Assembly (NCBI GenBank): GCA_019843655.1 | Contig: JACDQD010000003.1 | Coordinates: 3,350,925-3,414,924, forward strand | Source of the DNA: Lethocerus indicus | Lineage: Eukaryota > Arthropoda > Insecta > Hemiptera > Belostomatidae | Reading direction: 5' to 3' | DNA length: 64,000 nucleotides | Part shown: positions 40,507 to 53,767 of the stretch, piece after piece | Layout: each line of letters begins with the position of its first letter | How positions within the stretch are numbered: the first letter of the stretch is position 1 | Made by a program: the position numbers and the translations under genes | Notes under the pieces: model-generated | The model's input: the letters and a program-made list of their open reading frames with translations, nothing else | Database searches by the model: none | Told to the model about the DNA's origin: nothing

Positions 40507-40886
40507 CATCCTCACTGCACTGTCACGTGTACTTTTAAATGATGCATTACAGTAATAGATTTAATAATCATCTACTAACGTCAGTTGTGCTATATTTTAA
40601 TATTTGAGTTATTTTACGACTATGAAAACGCTTAGTGTATTCATTTTGATGCGCTCCTAGTTTCAATGGTACGGCGAACCTAATACTAACCCGCAACAAA
40701 GGTATGTGTTACATTTTAGTATTAGAGCCTTAAAGTACAAGTGAAAGTGACAGTGGAGTGAGGATGCCCAAAAAACATCCAAAGTGCCAAAAGTGATTAA
40801 CACCGCTACTGAAGATGGCAAGCGGAAGAAACCGGACTAGCAAAAGACCAAACCAGCGAGAGGAGACAGAAACACAGGAAATCTAC
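40507..40886. mobile_element. Foldback/MITE family copy 3, left arm truncated
   Basis: The copy begins inside the left arm at CATCCTCACTGCACTGTCAC. It runs through the same asymmetric centre as copies 1 and 5 (TCAATGGTACGGCGAACCTA, ACCCGCAACAAAGGTATGTG) and has a full right arm ending at GAAATCTAC. The outer 120 bp or so of the left arm is missing. A 91-residue frame starting in the right arm runs on into flanking DNA and is not a gene. Confidence 0.73.
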
Positions 40887-41032
40887 AGTCATATATTCAT
40901 AGGTACTTTGTATCGCCAATCAATTATTTTACGAGGGAAATTATTGTCTGTTTTCTATATCGGCGAGTGGGAGTACAAAACAGTAGGAAATATTTGGTTT
41001 TCTTGTATTTCAGTAAAATATTTCTGGGCGAG

Positions 41033-41130
41033 GAGCTGGCCTCGTGGTTGTGGCCGACGCGCGTCTGGCACCCTCCACACGCTCCTATGATTTACGATTC
41101 ATTAAATCCACCGTTCGAACAAATTACCGG
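41033..41130. repeat. Dispersed repeat, copy B
   Basis: This is a direct-orientation partner of the repeat at 39507, about 1.5 kb away. The 21-bp block at 41087-41107 is identical, with weaker similarity on both sides. It lies just downstream of foldback copy 3. Confidence 0.5.
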
Positions 41131-44100
41131 CTAATTTTTTATTCGGTCGAAGACATTTCGTCGTTTTTTCTTTTTCATTTTACGGATTTTCACTTCTACT
41201 AAACAGATTTCAAGAATCGACCATTGAAATTAGTTTCGCGCCTAGCTATTAGTTCGCTACCGATTCATTAATATACAGGCAATTGATGTTGTTATTACGT
41301 TATTAATTATACAGCCAGATTATGGCGTTTTGATTGCTTTTGAAACAAACAGAAATTCCTACTATTTGAGTCTGTAATTTTTTTCTGATAACAAAATATT
41401 TATAACAACGTGTTGTAAAACAACAACACATATATAAATTTCATTAACCTCGAAGAGCACAGTGAAACGCATTATATTGGAGACAGTAGAAATCAGGTGC
41501 GGGGTCCCAATAATACATTTGACTAATACATTTAGAAGTCTTGAATCCTTTGAAACCAGACAAAATCCTTCGGCGTTCACGCCGAATTCCACCGAGTTTA
41601 TTTCGGAGCCGTTGTCGGTATCCCGTCGGGAGTTATTTTTCGTTTTTTTTTTTAGCATCCACGGCGCCGTATTTGCGAACGCTGAAATATTGAAATATTC
41701 AGTAGGATTGGGGCTCGCTCGAGATTGAAGGGCTGGTGGTTGGGCGCGAAGCGTTTAAACCGCGTTAAAATCGTTTCGCAGAATTCTCATTCCTAATTCA
41801 ATCCGGCTTTTCCGGACCGATCCGCGCCCCTACATTACGGCCGGGGTGGTGGTTGGGGGACGGGGGTGGCTTTCAAAATTGCATGTTTTTCGAGGGCGCT
41901 AACGATCTTGGACGGGGTATAGGGGAGGAAGGAGAAGAAAAATGCCACCGAGAAATTTCCGAAATCTTTTCCGAACGAGCCGGGCATTATGCGATCGGGA
42001 GTGTCGAAGATCCGCAATATTTTGTTTATAAGAAATATTGAGAATCGATTTTTAACGTTTGAGTACGATAAATAATCATGGCGATTGATTCACTTCGAGT
42101 GACGTCTTTCAACGATTCAAGTGGCACCATATTCCGATTTATCCGTTTCACACGAATCGTAAATCTCGAAAGCTTTCCTGAGCAAGAAGGAATGCTTCAA
42201 AAGACGGATGACTCTCGGGGCGGTGCAGTAATGGAGTCGCATTTCGGTCGTATCCCGTTTTCGTTTAATTCGACGGCTGACGGGCCCGGCGGGCGGAGGA
42301 CAATGAGGGGGTATACGGCGCCGGCACGAATACCCGGGGTATCGAATGAGAGTCGTTCCCTTCCCTTCAATTGAAGGTTGAAATGCGAGGGCGGAGGGAG
42401 CGAGTCGATGGGGGCGAGGGCCCGTGCCAGACGGCCCTTTCAAGGGCCACCACTTCTAGGCCGCCGCCGCCGCCGCCGACGTCTCTCGGAAAGGTCCGCC
42501 GTCCTGCCCGGGGCCTCGTTACTCGTGCTGCATTTTCACTCCGCCGTTCACTTTAAAATAAACCCGTTCCCGGAGTTTGAATAGCGGCCGACGTCTGAAT
42601 GGATACGGGGCCCTCCCAATATAATTGTCTACCGACTCGAGAGCCGGCACCGACATGATACGCCTTGATCCGCCAGCATTTCTCTCTTAGAGTTCAGAAT
42701 CTATATTAATCAGGAACTTGCGCCTATCTGAGTACCCTTTTCAAATTGACACGGTGTAATCTTCGTGAAACAAATATGCTGACAAAATACTGTATTTTGA
42801 AAGTGTTGAATTTTTAAAATTCCTAAATAGCTGAGAATGATGAAGACGCTCATCGTCATCGTCGCTACCCCTCGTTCCCAAATTGTTTGGCCGTCTCTTG
42901 GGCGGATGTTGCCCAAGTAAAAATGGCGGTTGAAACAATGGCGGCGTTGGCGATTATCTAATTGTTTGGATTGACTCCAAGGGCAAGGACTCGACCAATG
43001 CCATCGCTACTTCTCCCACTGCCAAATTGATTAAATATAGCCAGTGGTATAATACCGGCAGTCGTTTAATGGTCGTCGTTTGAATCTCGGAAAACAAGCG
43101 CAGGACAGAACCGGACGTACCTGTATAATAAACCGAATTTCCTTTGAATTAAATAATAATCTCACTTAATTCAAAATTATTTCGATAGTTTATTAGAGAC
43201 TTTTTACACGGAACTAGTTTATGTAAGTACTCCTATTGGGATTACTAACAACAGATACAAGAAATAAGGAAAGAGATAGTTTTTTTAATTCACGCTCTCG
43301 TCTCAGTGGCCTCTTGTGCGTTACAGTACTAACTTATCGTGCCTGATCACGGATTCTCAAAAATGAATTATATTCTTTTTCATCTTTGGCTCATCGTTTT
43401 CTACCCTGTCTCAGTAGAAGAACCTCCATGCCTGTTACTGTGGTAAAATACCATTTCATGTTTATAATTGGTGTAATTAAACTTTTTTATCCTTTAATGA
43501 TAACGTCTGCGTTGCCAAACGACATTAATTGCCCGGTGAAATCAGTCGCTAATCCATATTTTACGGGATTTTCACGATAGTGAATCCCAACATAGTGAAT
43601 TGTATTTCATCCTATCCGATTCTCTCCGAATCGTCTCAAAATAACAGTGAGGGGACAGAGAGCGGGCAGTGAGAATTGCTCACTTTCCCGCGTAATAAAA
43701 CCTGAAAGGCGGTCGGGGGCTGAGCGGGGGCGGTACGGGGGAGTGATGTCTTGTGTCGGGGATGGCTGGAGGGGTTGTTGGCGTGACCGTCGGGTATACG
43801 TTAGGGGTAGGAACACTCGACACCGACATGCTATTAATGAGAGAGAGACCGAGAGAGAGAGATAGAGGGAGCGAACGGGGGAACTGTAATTGAAAATATT
43901 CTCAGAAACCCGGCCATTTGCTTTATGCATTTCACAGTAACGAACGGATTCGGATAACAGCAAACGAGGAGTGTATTGTGAAATTACAATTCGCGTATAT
44001 TATTAATTTTATGGATCGAAACTGTAATTTGCCTAATTGCTAAAATTAAGTGTACGATACTTTGTATACGATTAGTGTTCATTTCGCGCTTGAAAATGAC

Positions 44101-45847
44101 GACCCAATCGAGCCTATTCCACCGACGAATTGATGCTATATAATACGACTTTAACGGATATTCACGGAATGTCGGAATTAAATTGTTTCACTCACTTTTA
44201 AAACTAAATATCCTAGTGTTAAAATTATATATACGTTTAATAATGGTAATAACAGGGGCTCCTGAATATAGTTCAATACTCAACGGTGAAATATACCTCG
44301 GGCCTGGAAATTCCACTTCGTCGGGTCGCGATAATATTTTTTTTCGAAGGCTGTTCCCCGGACGACGCCTAAAAGAGTAACGGATATCCGGGCCGCCTCT
44401 GTGTTGATTTATTGCTGTTCTTCAGCGGGGGCCGGGGCCGCGCTATTGAATCCTCGCCCCCCCAACCTCCCCCAACCAACCCGCTCTTCAGACGTCGGAG
44501 ACGGCGGCTTCCACTCACTTCTTCTTCAGCACCTACGACGCCCCGACGGTATCCCTTTATCACCGGCGGCATAAAGGGGCCTCCAGTACGCGGCTTTCCC
44601 TAACGGCAATGGGGAGGGAAATAAATAGCTCGAGGCCTCGGCGGACAGTCGCAGTCGGGTAAAATTCGAAAACAAATAAATCAGTCCCAAAGCGGAACGG
44701 GGAAACGGGAAAAAAAATCTTTGAAAATTTAAAATACCCACTTCTGGGAGTTGTTCTACTTGGCTCTAGTTGATGAAGTAGGAATGTAATTACATTGATA
44801 GGCCTTGATTCGCTAATTTTCGTTAGGTTTTTACAATTTCCTTTTCGGTATAAATGTCTTCTTACCGCTCACTAACGTTTATAGATACGTCCTCTTTATT
44901 GTTTACATTGTTTTTGTCTAAAATAGTTCCTTTAAATTATGACGAGCCCTGTGTTGTGCAAAGGGGTTTTTTTTTCGATACTGAAATATCCTCGCCCATT
45001 ATTTTAGTGAATTTCCCACTATGCCCACGCCCTATTCATTTGAACGTATGAATAATCTATTCATACAGTTAGACGCAGGCACACACACTTTATTTTCATT
45101 AGGTTTACACGCAAACCTGGCCTAAAGGCAATTGTTTATTTAGGTACATAAATATTAGGACTTTTACTTGATAATAATCTGAGAAGTAATTCGCAGTAAC
45201 GTACCTTGAACTTGCGACATTTTTTGTTCTATAATTACGTATTCGTTTTCCCGTCTGTAGTGTAAAACGGTGGCGTCCCGTTGTGAAAAAAAATTTAATA
45301 TAGATAAATTGAAATTAGGAACTAGACGCCTTTTCCCCCGGTTGTGTATAAGTCTATATTCATTATTCGGCCCGTATAAGCAGTGTTCTGTCCTCAGGGA
45401 ATATATATGTAACTGGGTGGATGGAGACGTTCAGAATTGTGACGCGCGATTGGGGCGTGGGAGGAGAGTTTAAAACCTCTCATGGAGGGGTTTAAAAGTG
45501 GGACCTGCGGGGGGTTTTGCTAACTGGCCGGCGGGGCTAATGCGGTTGGTAGAACGGACGGTGCAAATAGGGGATAATATTGATTATTAAATTGACTCCT
45601 ATTTGAGGCGACGGGCAACGATAATTGCGCCACCGGCCATATAACCGCGTTATCGGCTGATGCGTTTACCTCCCGTTGACAATTACCCGGCCAACCGGCC
45701 ATTTTCGACCTCGCCAACGCGCCCGACAATCGCGTTAGCCAGTTCGTTCCTAACGTTTTTACTTATCCGATCGATTGACTCGCCCAATATATACGTAAAG
45801 CCGACAATTCCCAATAATCCTTAATTTTTTATAATTCTATATAATAC

Positions 45848-46417
45848 TTTTTTTTTTAACTGTTTTATTTTTGCACAATCAACCTATACAGTTATGGGTG
45901 CAATTGATACATGTGTTTATTTCGGCGTGTTAGTCACGACAAAGAAACCACCCAATGATGGCGCTTTTGACATGTTTTAAAATGTGAGGTGATCTCTGGG
46001 CCAGTGGCGTTTAAGCCGTCGTGGTGGGGATAGTGGATGGGTAGAAGAGGAAAGGGACTGAACGAGTGGGTTCGGATGTGGGGAGAGGCGGGAGTGGAAT
46101 TTAAGGAAGCGTGATTTTGCGACTTCGTCGACTGTCGGTATGTTGAGGTCATTATGGATTGTTCGGTTAGAAACATACCGGGGAGCATTAAGGATGGTAC
46201 GAAGGACTTTTGATTGGAATCTCTGGATGCGGGCGATGTTGGATTTCTTAGCGGAACCCCATAGCTCTATTCCGTAAGTCCGTGTCGGTTTTAAAATGGT
46301 TTTGTAAATTGTAAGTTTGTTGTCTACTGTCAGTTTTGATGTCTTTTTCAATAGAGGTCTCAGCAGTCCAAATTTGCGGTTAAGGTCTGTTCTTTTGAGA
46401 CGCGTATGGGGGTTCCA
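45848..46417 (-). mobile_element. Jockey-like LINE, severely 5'-truncated copy with 12-bp target duplication
   Basis: This is a 570-bp non-LTR retrotransposon tail on the minus strand. The T run at 45848-45857 is the poly(A) tail. The sequence TCTATATAATAC is present exactly on both sides (45836-45847 and 46418-46429), giving a perfect 12-bp target-site duplication. The element therefore begins at the TGG codon at 46417. Its reading frame continues uninterrupted to TAA at 45977 and carries the Jockey-type RT C-terminal signature (TYGIELWGSAKKSNIARIQR, followed by FQSKVLRTILNAPRYVSN and HNDLNIPTV), ending RRLKRHWPRDHLTF. The 172-residue open frame extends upstream of the element into flanking DNA by chance. 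The palm and catalytic domains, endonuclease and ORF1 are absent, so the copy is inactive. Confidence 0.88.
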
Positions 46418-47317
46418 TCTATATAATACAGTTATAATTTTTGAAAGCTCGAAAATTTGAAGTACAGGCTCGTTGAAGTTTCCCAGTGAGCACACGAAGA
46501 TCCTGTATTCCTAACTAAAACGAAATGAAGTATCGAAAATGAAACAAATCGACGCGATTAAAATTCTTTTTCTTTTATTTTTATCTAGAAAATGAAATTA
46601 TATCTTAAAATTGTGTCTAGTAACGGTGCTCTATAAAAATCACTCGCTGAACCCCTGAAGGGAGAAGCCAGAATTAAAATCGAATATTTGATGTAAATAA
46701 TATAACCGGTAAACCAGCATGCATCGTTGCATAAATACGGTTTTAATCTAGTATGAACCAATCTTACTTAATTTATTGGTATATTTAAGAATTAATTGGA
46801 CCCCTACATGGACCCTACTTTATTAAGGAATAAAATAACTCATAAAGAATAATATATAATCTCGGTTTAGATCTTGTTTAGTACATTGAATACTACATTA
46901 TTTTGACTGATCGTTAGGCATACTTTTTCCTCGATATCTGGTACAACTGTACTGTTATGTAGAAGAGTGAAGTATTAAAAATGTATACCACCAATATAGA
47001 CGATAGACGGTTCGAATAAATTCAGAATATTAACAACGGAAAAAGAAACAATAAATTATTGAAATATAGGGCGTGATACTCAGAACTCCTCCTCTCGCTA
47101 GAAATTAGTACGAATCGCGAACAGAAAAGAAGTGGGGAGGGGATGAAAAAAAAATAGCCGCACCCCTCCTACGTTCCGACCCGCCGGATCTGGACTGTGA
47201 AACGTGACGTGGGACATAACAAATGGAAATGATAATAATAATGGAGCGTCCGAAGGTTAATCATCGGAGGTTTCAGAAAATAGTGGAGCGGGCCGAAACG
47301 GCCTGTCGGGTCCGAGT

Positions 47318-47401
47318 GGGAGGAGGAGGAGGAGGAGGAGGAGGAGGAGGAGGAGGAGGAGGAGGAGGAGGAGGAGGAGGAGGAGGAGGAGGAGGAGGAG
47401 G
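47318..47401. repeat. (GGA)n microsatellite, about 84 bp
   Basis: About 28 uninterrupted GGA units. In one frame it reads as a poly-Gly run and on the other strand as poly-Leu, inside chance frames of about 80 residues that are not genes. Confidence 0.97.
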
Positions 47402-47916
47402 CCGGGATAAAATATTACCAACGGCCAGCGCTGTGATGTCTCGTGTCCCGGCGGCCGGTGATAAATAGGTTTTACATTGGGACAGGTGGCCATTACCCCG
47501 TCTCTACGCTTTTAATGGATCGGCAATCGGCGATGGTTCATTTTAGAAATTGTTACGAACCTTGGAACCGTTCCTCCCTCCACAACCCTCCACCCACCCT
47601 TGTCCCAGTTGGCCGCCAGACAACCTGAATCGGACACGCCCGATAGTACAGGTAGAAGGGCGGACATATTCTTATTACTAATACCAATTATAATAACTTG
47701 ACCAGTCCTCAATTTGAATTAATACTTTTAAATACTAAGTATCGTACAATTAAATGTATTAATGTAGTATTTAAATAATCTTGCGTTATAAAAAAATTGC
47801 GTTGAAATCCTTCATCGCCAGCCGACTGCGCAGGCAGCCAGTTAAGACATAAAACTGGAGAGAGAATATTCTAACAGTGGTAATATTCCTGGAGTAATCC
47901 TAAACAAATATCATTC

Positions 47917-48451
47917 TTTTTAACTTTTTATTTCGCACAATCAACTATACAGTTATAAGTACAATTGATACGTGTATATTTTTCGCGTGTTTGTCTCGAT
48001 AAAGAGACCACACCGATTTAACTACTGTCCGAGGTGATCTCTCTCTGGTCAAGTGGGGTTTAAGCCGTCGTGGTGGGGATAGTGGATGGTTAAAAGAGGA
48101 AAGGGACTGAACGAGTGGATTAGAATGAGGAGAAAGGCGGGAGTGGAACTTAAGGAACCGAGATTTTGCGAGTTCATCGACTGTCGGTATGTTGAGGTCA
48201 TGGTGGATTGTGTGGTTAGAATCCTAACAGGGAGCATTAAGGATGGTGCGAAGGACTTTTGATTGGAATCTCTGGGTGCGGGCGACCTCGGTGGAACCCG
48301 ATAGCTCTATACTGTATGTCCATGTCGGTTTGAGTATTGCTTTGTTTATTGTTAGTTTGTTACTTAAGGTCAATTTCGGTGTCCATTTTAGTAACGGCCT
48401 TAAGAGTCCTAATTTTCTGTTCAAGTCGATTCTTTTGAGTCGGGTATGGGG
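47917..48451 (-). mobile_element. Jockey-like LINE, second 5'-truncated copy, degraded
   Basis: This is a second copy of the family at 45848, same strand, about 2.1 kb away. It has the same 3'UTR (CACAATCAACTATACAGTTA) and a much shorter T run. Similarity starts at the codons for PHTRLKR, within a few bases of where copy 1 begins. The coding part has an in-frame 9-bp deletion relative to copy 1 (GSAKKSNIAR against GSTEVAR). A premature TAG follows NAPC where copy 1 has Tyr, after which homology continues in the same frame. No clear target-site duplication was seen. It is inactive and looks older than copy 1. Confidence 0.8.
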
Positions 48452-50196
48452 ATATTTAAGTAATCATGGACTGGGAACTAAAATATTTTTTTTTGTTTTA
48501 CAACACGGTGTCGGACACATCTCATTAAGTACAGTAGTAACATTTCGGACATCTGTATTTAATGAATTACATGAAAAGAATACTCACACTCAGATGTTAT
48601 AAAAGAAAAAAATCATGAAATCGCCATATTTTTCGTATTCCACCAGTGTTTCGTCGTTTATTTCGCCGCTGAAAAATTAATTTAGTTGTCCCCTTCGTCC
48701 ACGTCTGTTAATAAAAGGCAAGATTGTGAATAATACCTAAAAAGGAATGAAATATCTCAATGCCTCAGAAACCGAACCTAAACTTTCGCCACCGCACATT
48801 ATTTACTTTAAGCGTACAACATTGTTGTTGGAACATTGTCCAGTTTTGGAGGAAACAGCCCATTAATTCCAATCGACTGTCAGATCGAAGATCGGATAGA
48901 CAGTGGAAGGGCGAGTTTCATAAATGAATCGGCCGAACCGAGATACTCGCGTCGCGTGTCCCGAATTTTTAATTGCATTAATTATTAACGCCCCTATTAT
49001 CAGTCTGTATTTATTTTTAATGTTGTCAGAACGGTACAGTGACGGATTTTATTTTATTTTTACGTCACGGAGTTTACGTAGGGAATTTATTGTTGATGTA
49101 ATTACGCTGACGTTTTAAAATTTTTCATAACTTTTCTTTATTAAAAATTAAATGTATTAAAACTCGTCACGTGGAACTCGTCATGATAAGTTGTTATTGA
49201 ACAGTTTCTTGACATAAAATCTACATTACGCTCTTGGTTAAATTTTTAAAATCGCACTTTTTGCCCCGAGTGAATTAAATTGAAGCGAAATTTACAGGCT
49301 TGAATTATTAGTTTTCTCGATAGGGCACATGTATCTGTATCTGTATATTGTATATAATATATGCGGCATCCGAGGCATCAATAATATCTTTAGGGGTGAA
49401 CCGGTAGGAATGTTAGGATGGGCATTGTGGAGGGAGGAGGCAGGCATATGGTGGGACATTTTTTTGCGCAGTTTAAAAGCGAAAGGGCGCCGGTGAAGCC
49501 CGCGGCCCAGGTGGCCCTAATGAGCGGGGAAATTCGCGACCAAGTATAACCCCAACCCCTTCTCCCCTTCTGGAAATGAGCGGAAAATTAACTCCACCCC
49601 GACCAAACGAAAAAAACATACAAAATATAAATGTCGGCGACGCTATTCCACCGCCTCCCCTCCATCGCCCCGTACGAAAAAAAAGAAAATATAAAATATA
49701 AATTTCATTTCGCTGTCCGCCGGAGTTGTACCTAGTCGGGCGCGTTATATGCAAACACCGTCGAGTGGATTTCATGGATTTTGTTCAAAGTTGAAATTAG
49801 GGCGGGACACATTGGGTAGGAATTTTTTTTTCATTATGCACCCGCGTTCAGGCGGTATTTGCAGCATTTTTTCGACGATTATAACATTTTAAAATGAAAT
49901 CTAATAATTTAAGGATAAAAAACGTTCAGTTTTTTCGGTTCGGTAATTGATTATTAAACCACTGCCGTCTGACATTTTTCTAGATCTGAAGTGTAGAAAT
50001 ACTTCACTTACTGAGTTACTGTGCAATAATTAGCCTACGATGCTTACTAGTTCAAAATTTCAGGTTCAAAAAACATGTTGAAACCGGAAGATTCGCAAAC
50101 GCCACCCGGAAAAGATCCAAAAAAACTATCCGGGTCTAGCTTCATGTCGAGATAAACGGTATATTTATCATAACCCTGTCTAGACTGTGCTGCATT

Positions 50197-50228
50197 AGCT
50201 GAAACCGGTCTAGCTCGGTGGGCCGGTA
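50197..50228. repeat. Possible foldback/MITE arm-tip remnant
   Basis: GCTGAAACCGGTCTAGCTCG matches the arm segment GCCGAAACCGGTCTAGCAAA closely but over only about 18 bases. It lies roughly 600 bp from another remnant. Confidence 0.3.
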
Positions 50229-50811
50229 CAGTGTGATGATGACCGCTTTCCTTTTCATTATCGGCATGGCTCTCCTGCCCCACAGGACGGGGGCTTGATC
50301 CGGGCGCGTTTAGCCTGTATTATTTAGCCGGCTGAGGGGTCGGAACGGAACTGGAGGAAGGGGAAAAGGGAAGTGGACGTGTTGTTTGTAGGTGAGGCCG
50401 GTTCGTATGAGTGGGGGCTGGTCCCGTTGGGTGATGGGGGGCCCTTCAAATATTTATGCCGCTGAATAATTCAGAGCGGCACTTGAACGAAACAAGGGAG
50501 GAGAAGGAGGAGCAGCGGGGCGGAGGGGTTTCGGGGCCAGTTGTTGGCCTATACTTTATACAAATTGCAACAAAACAAAATTACACGGTGTATTATGCAG
50601 CCGGGCTTTGCCAATAACACACAGGTGTAGTGCTCGCCTCGTCCATTCCGCCCTCGCCCTCTCCCTTTCCCTTTCGCCCTTACAGTAACTCTGAACTCCC
50701 TCTCAAAACAGGCTTTCTTACTCTAAAATCGCGCGGAATTTCAACCTGTTGTGCAATTTTTCTGTCCCCATATTGTACCGCTGGTTTCGCGTTCTGCCGT
50801 CCCATCTCGCC

Positions 50812-50882
50812 GGTTCGGTCTTTCGCTATACCCGTTTCGGCCGTTCGCCATCTTCAGTGGCGAGAAGCCGAAACCGCCGAAA
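50812..50882. repeat. Foldback/MITE remnant with both arm tips joined
   Basis: GGTTCGGTCTTTCGCTATAC, CCGTTTCGGCCGTTCGCCAT and CTTCAGTGGCGAGAAGCCGA form a short foldback. The left-arm tip (through CATCTTCAGT) is followed directly by GGCGAGAAGCCGAAAC, which is the inverse of the same arm. As at 13140, the interior has been lost. Confidence 0.5.
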
Positions 50883-52300
50883 CACCAGCGAGTGGAAGCG
50901 GAAGAACTGGGATCCGAAGGATAATTAAAATTTGTATAATAAATTACAATTTGAAAACCCCTTTTGGCTCCAGATTAAAACAGAGTTAAGTCGCGAGGGA
51001 AGTAAACTTTCTGCGAGTTCTTTCTATAAAAACTTTTAACTTGAACTAGCCTGTACACTTCCGCGTCTTCGGTGCATGCAATTGGAACACTCTTGAACTT
51101 TGTTCGGGTGTAAATAACTTTTTCAATTACCTTTTTTTCTCTTTCGATGCGAAGGGTATGTTTATAATAACTTACACGGAGTTTTAATAAATTTTTTCTT
51201 TTGCATCTGGTTATTAAGACGCAGGGTTGTAGTATATATTTCACCGCTACTGACCATTTTTATCATTTGTTCGAATTTAAATTCCTTTACTAATCGATTC
51301 AATTCTACTTATTCTCTAGACCTACTTCCCTTATTGAGTGAATACATAAGGCTGCCAGATGTGAAAGCAAAAGCAGATATACTTTTATAGCCTCTTCGTT
51401 GAGGCTTAACGTCAATACTTAACGTTTACGAAACCACAATCGAGACTTGCCCTACTTCACGCGCGTCCTGTTTGGTGAAAAGCAGCCAACACTGAGGAAC
51501 ATGGAAAAAACGTGAAAGAACACAATAGCCAGAATAGGCTCAATTGCTTAAAACAGTCCAAGCGAAATGTTTAAGTGGGCTGTATTAACAGTGTACCGGA
51601 CGTATACCGTCCCCATTGTACCAACTCAACGTGTAAAGTGTGTTTTCGGTTTTTCAAAATTGCAACGCCGAATTATTACACCAACGCTGTACAAGCGAGC
51701 AGTATTTACGTAAATAAATGTAGAGTGTCCAACATTTATGTACCACGATTTTCTTGATCTTCCTGCTTTGAATTTGAAAGTTATATTTTCGTCTCCCCGC
51801 CGTGCCTGTCGTTACCGGCCCATTATCCGTTGCTGCAGGGGAGGGACATTTCATCCCCGGATGGCCATTGTCTGGGGACGAGTGGCAAGACGTACGGAGG
51901 TAGGCTTTTGGACGGGACGGGACGTCTGTGACTGGGAAGTGGGAGAGGGCCATTGTTGAACAGCTGTTGACCCTCATCTGTCCCAGCAGCCTTTCAACCC
52001 CCGCCACCCCCGCACCCCCAAGTGTCCCTTCCTGGTGACGCCACCAACTTTCGGTGTAATTAAGCACGAAACTGTGCCCCAGTCAGAGAAATGCTTACCC
52101 TTCCTGTCGTGACGCTAGTTCACTCTCCCACTCTCTCTCTCAGCATAGTGTCTGAGCGCGTTAGAATCTGCATACTAACTAACCTCGATTTAACACTACA
52201 CTCGACAAACTGGAGAATACGACGTACAACGAGTACAGTTTCATATAATTCTCCCCTAATCCTATACTACGTAGTCTACTTTACTATTTATTTCGATACC

Positions 52301-52620
52301 GTAGATTTCGTGTGTTTCTGTCTCCTCTCCCTGTTTTGGTCTTTTGCTAGACCGGTTTCGGCCGCTCCCCATCTTCAGTAGCGGTGTTAGTCACTTTTGG
52401 CACTTTGGATGTCTTTTGGGCATCCTCACTGCACTGTCACCGTCACTTGTACTGTACGGTGCTAAATGTAAGGCGCTAATACTAAAATGCAAGACATACC
52501 TTTGTTGCGGGTTAGTATTAGGTGCGCCGTTCCATTGAAACTAGTAGCGCATTAAACTGAATACACTACGCGTTTTAATTGTCTTGACTCAAATATTAAA
52601 ATATAACTGACCTTGATTTG
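52301..52620. mobile_element. Foldback/MITE family copy 4, half element
   Basis: The copy begins at GTAGATTTCGTGTGTTTCTG, the same boundary as copy 2. It carries the full arm (GGTCTTTTGCTAGACCGG, CATCTTCAGTAGCGGTGTTA, CATCCTCACTGCACTGTCAC) and a long part of the asymmetric centre down to AATATAACTGACCTTGATTT. The opposite arm is missing. It is in the same orientation as copy 2 and opposite to copies 1, 3 and 5. It lies about 1.15 kb from copy 5. Confidence 0.75.
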
Positions 52621-53767
52621 TAAATATTCGTTAAATACGTATCTCTTAAAATAAGCTACAGTGTGAATATTACGTTGATTGCTGAAAGACCTATTCTGGG
52701 ATGAGTGTGAATATTTCAGAAATGCGTATTATCCCTTAGATCATTGCACATTTTTGTCAAACTTATAAAGAAATGTAAATCTAATCATTAAGGGTCGAAA
52801 AGAGGAGTTGCAATTTGACTTGCTTTCATTTAGCTCAATTCGTATAAGAAACGGATTAGCGGAATAGTTTATGTTAAATTATTTTCTGATTAAAACAAAG
52901 GTCGTCCTTTTTTATCCTTTTCTTATTTCTTTTTTCTTTAATTCCGTTAGATTAAAGGTTAATTTAAACCTGTCGTTCCATCCGCGGGCGGTAAAGAAAC
53001 TTCACTTCATTCTTATTTCTAATGGAATTTCTTTCCTACCGCTGTAAGAAATGGGCGAGCGTTTAAATAAGCCAAGTAGGAAAGGGAAGTTACCGGGAAT
53101 AAACTGAATGCGCCCAGTGAAAATATTAACATTTTAAAAACGACTCCTTTCAAGTCGTGCCCCAAAGTGCGATGGTGTTGCGGGGGAGGGGGGGGTGAGG
53201 GTTTAAAAATTAAAATGATAAGAGGGCAAAATGTAAGATTGTTAAAAGCTTCTGTGTATAAATACTTTGGAAAGAGTTTTATGAAAAAGTGCCGAGTTAA
53301 GGGATTTGTAATTGCTACTCATTAATGAAGAGAGAGAAAGAGAGAGAAAGTGATGGGGGAGGAGTCTTGTAAACACTGAGGGGGGGGCGGAAAATTGTTA
53401 AGAAAGCTTTCTCGAACTTGAAAAGCTTTCTGGCGATTTAAGATTTAAGTCTGATATTCGAATTTTTTTTTCTTTAAACAAAGTCCCGTAATTTATTCTT
53501 TTAAATTGTTCTGCTTAGTTCGCATCCGAATTATTCGAATTCTTTATCCTGTTCTTAAGCATGTCTCGAGGAGGACGTTGCTCTTTTACGTCATATAGTC
53601 AGTTTTCGGAAGCCATATCAGAAGAAATTTTCCTCATCAAATCAGCCAAGAGCTCTGCCAGTTAGATTTATATTCAAAGTTCTATAATTTATTTTGCCTT
53701 TGGACTTCGATCATTATTGCCTTTAAAAATAGTAATCATCATGCCGGAATTTTCTTAATGCAATTTT

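Noticed and set aside
47223..47493. Poly-Gly and poly-Leu frames
   Set aside because: Translation of the GGA microsatellite in two directions.
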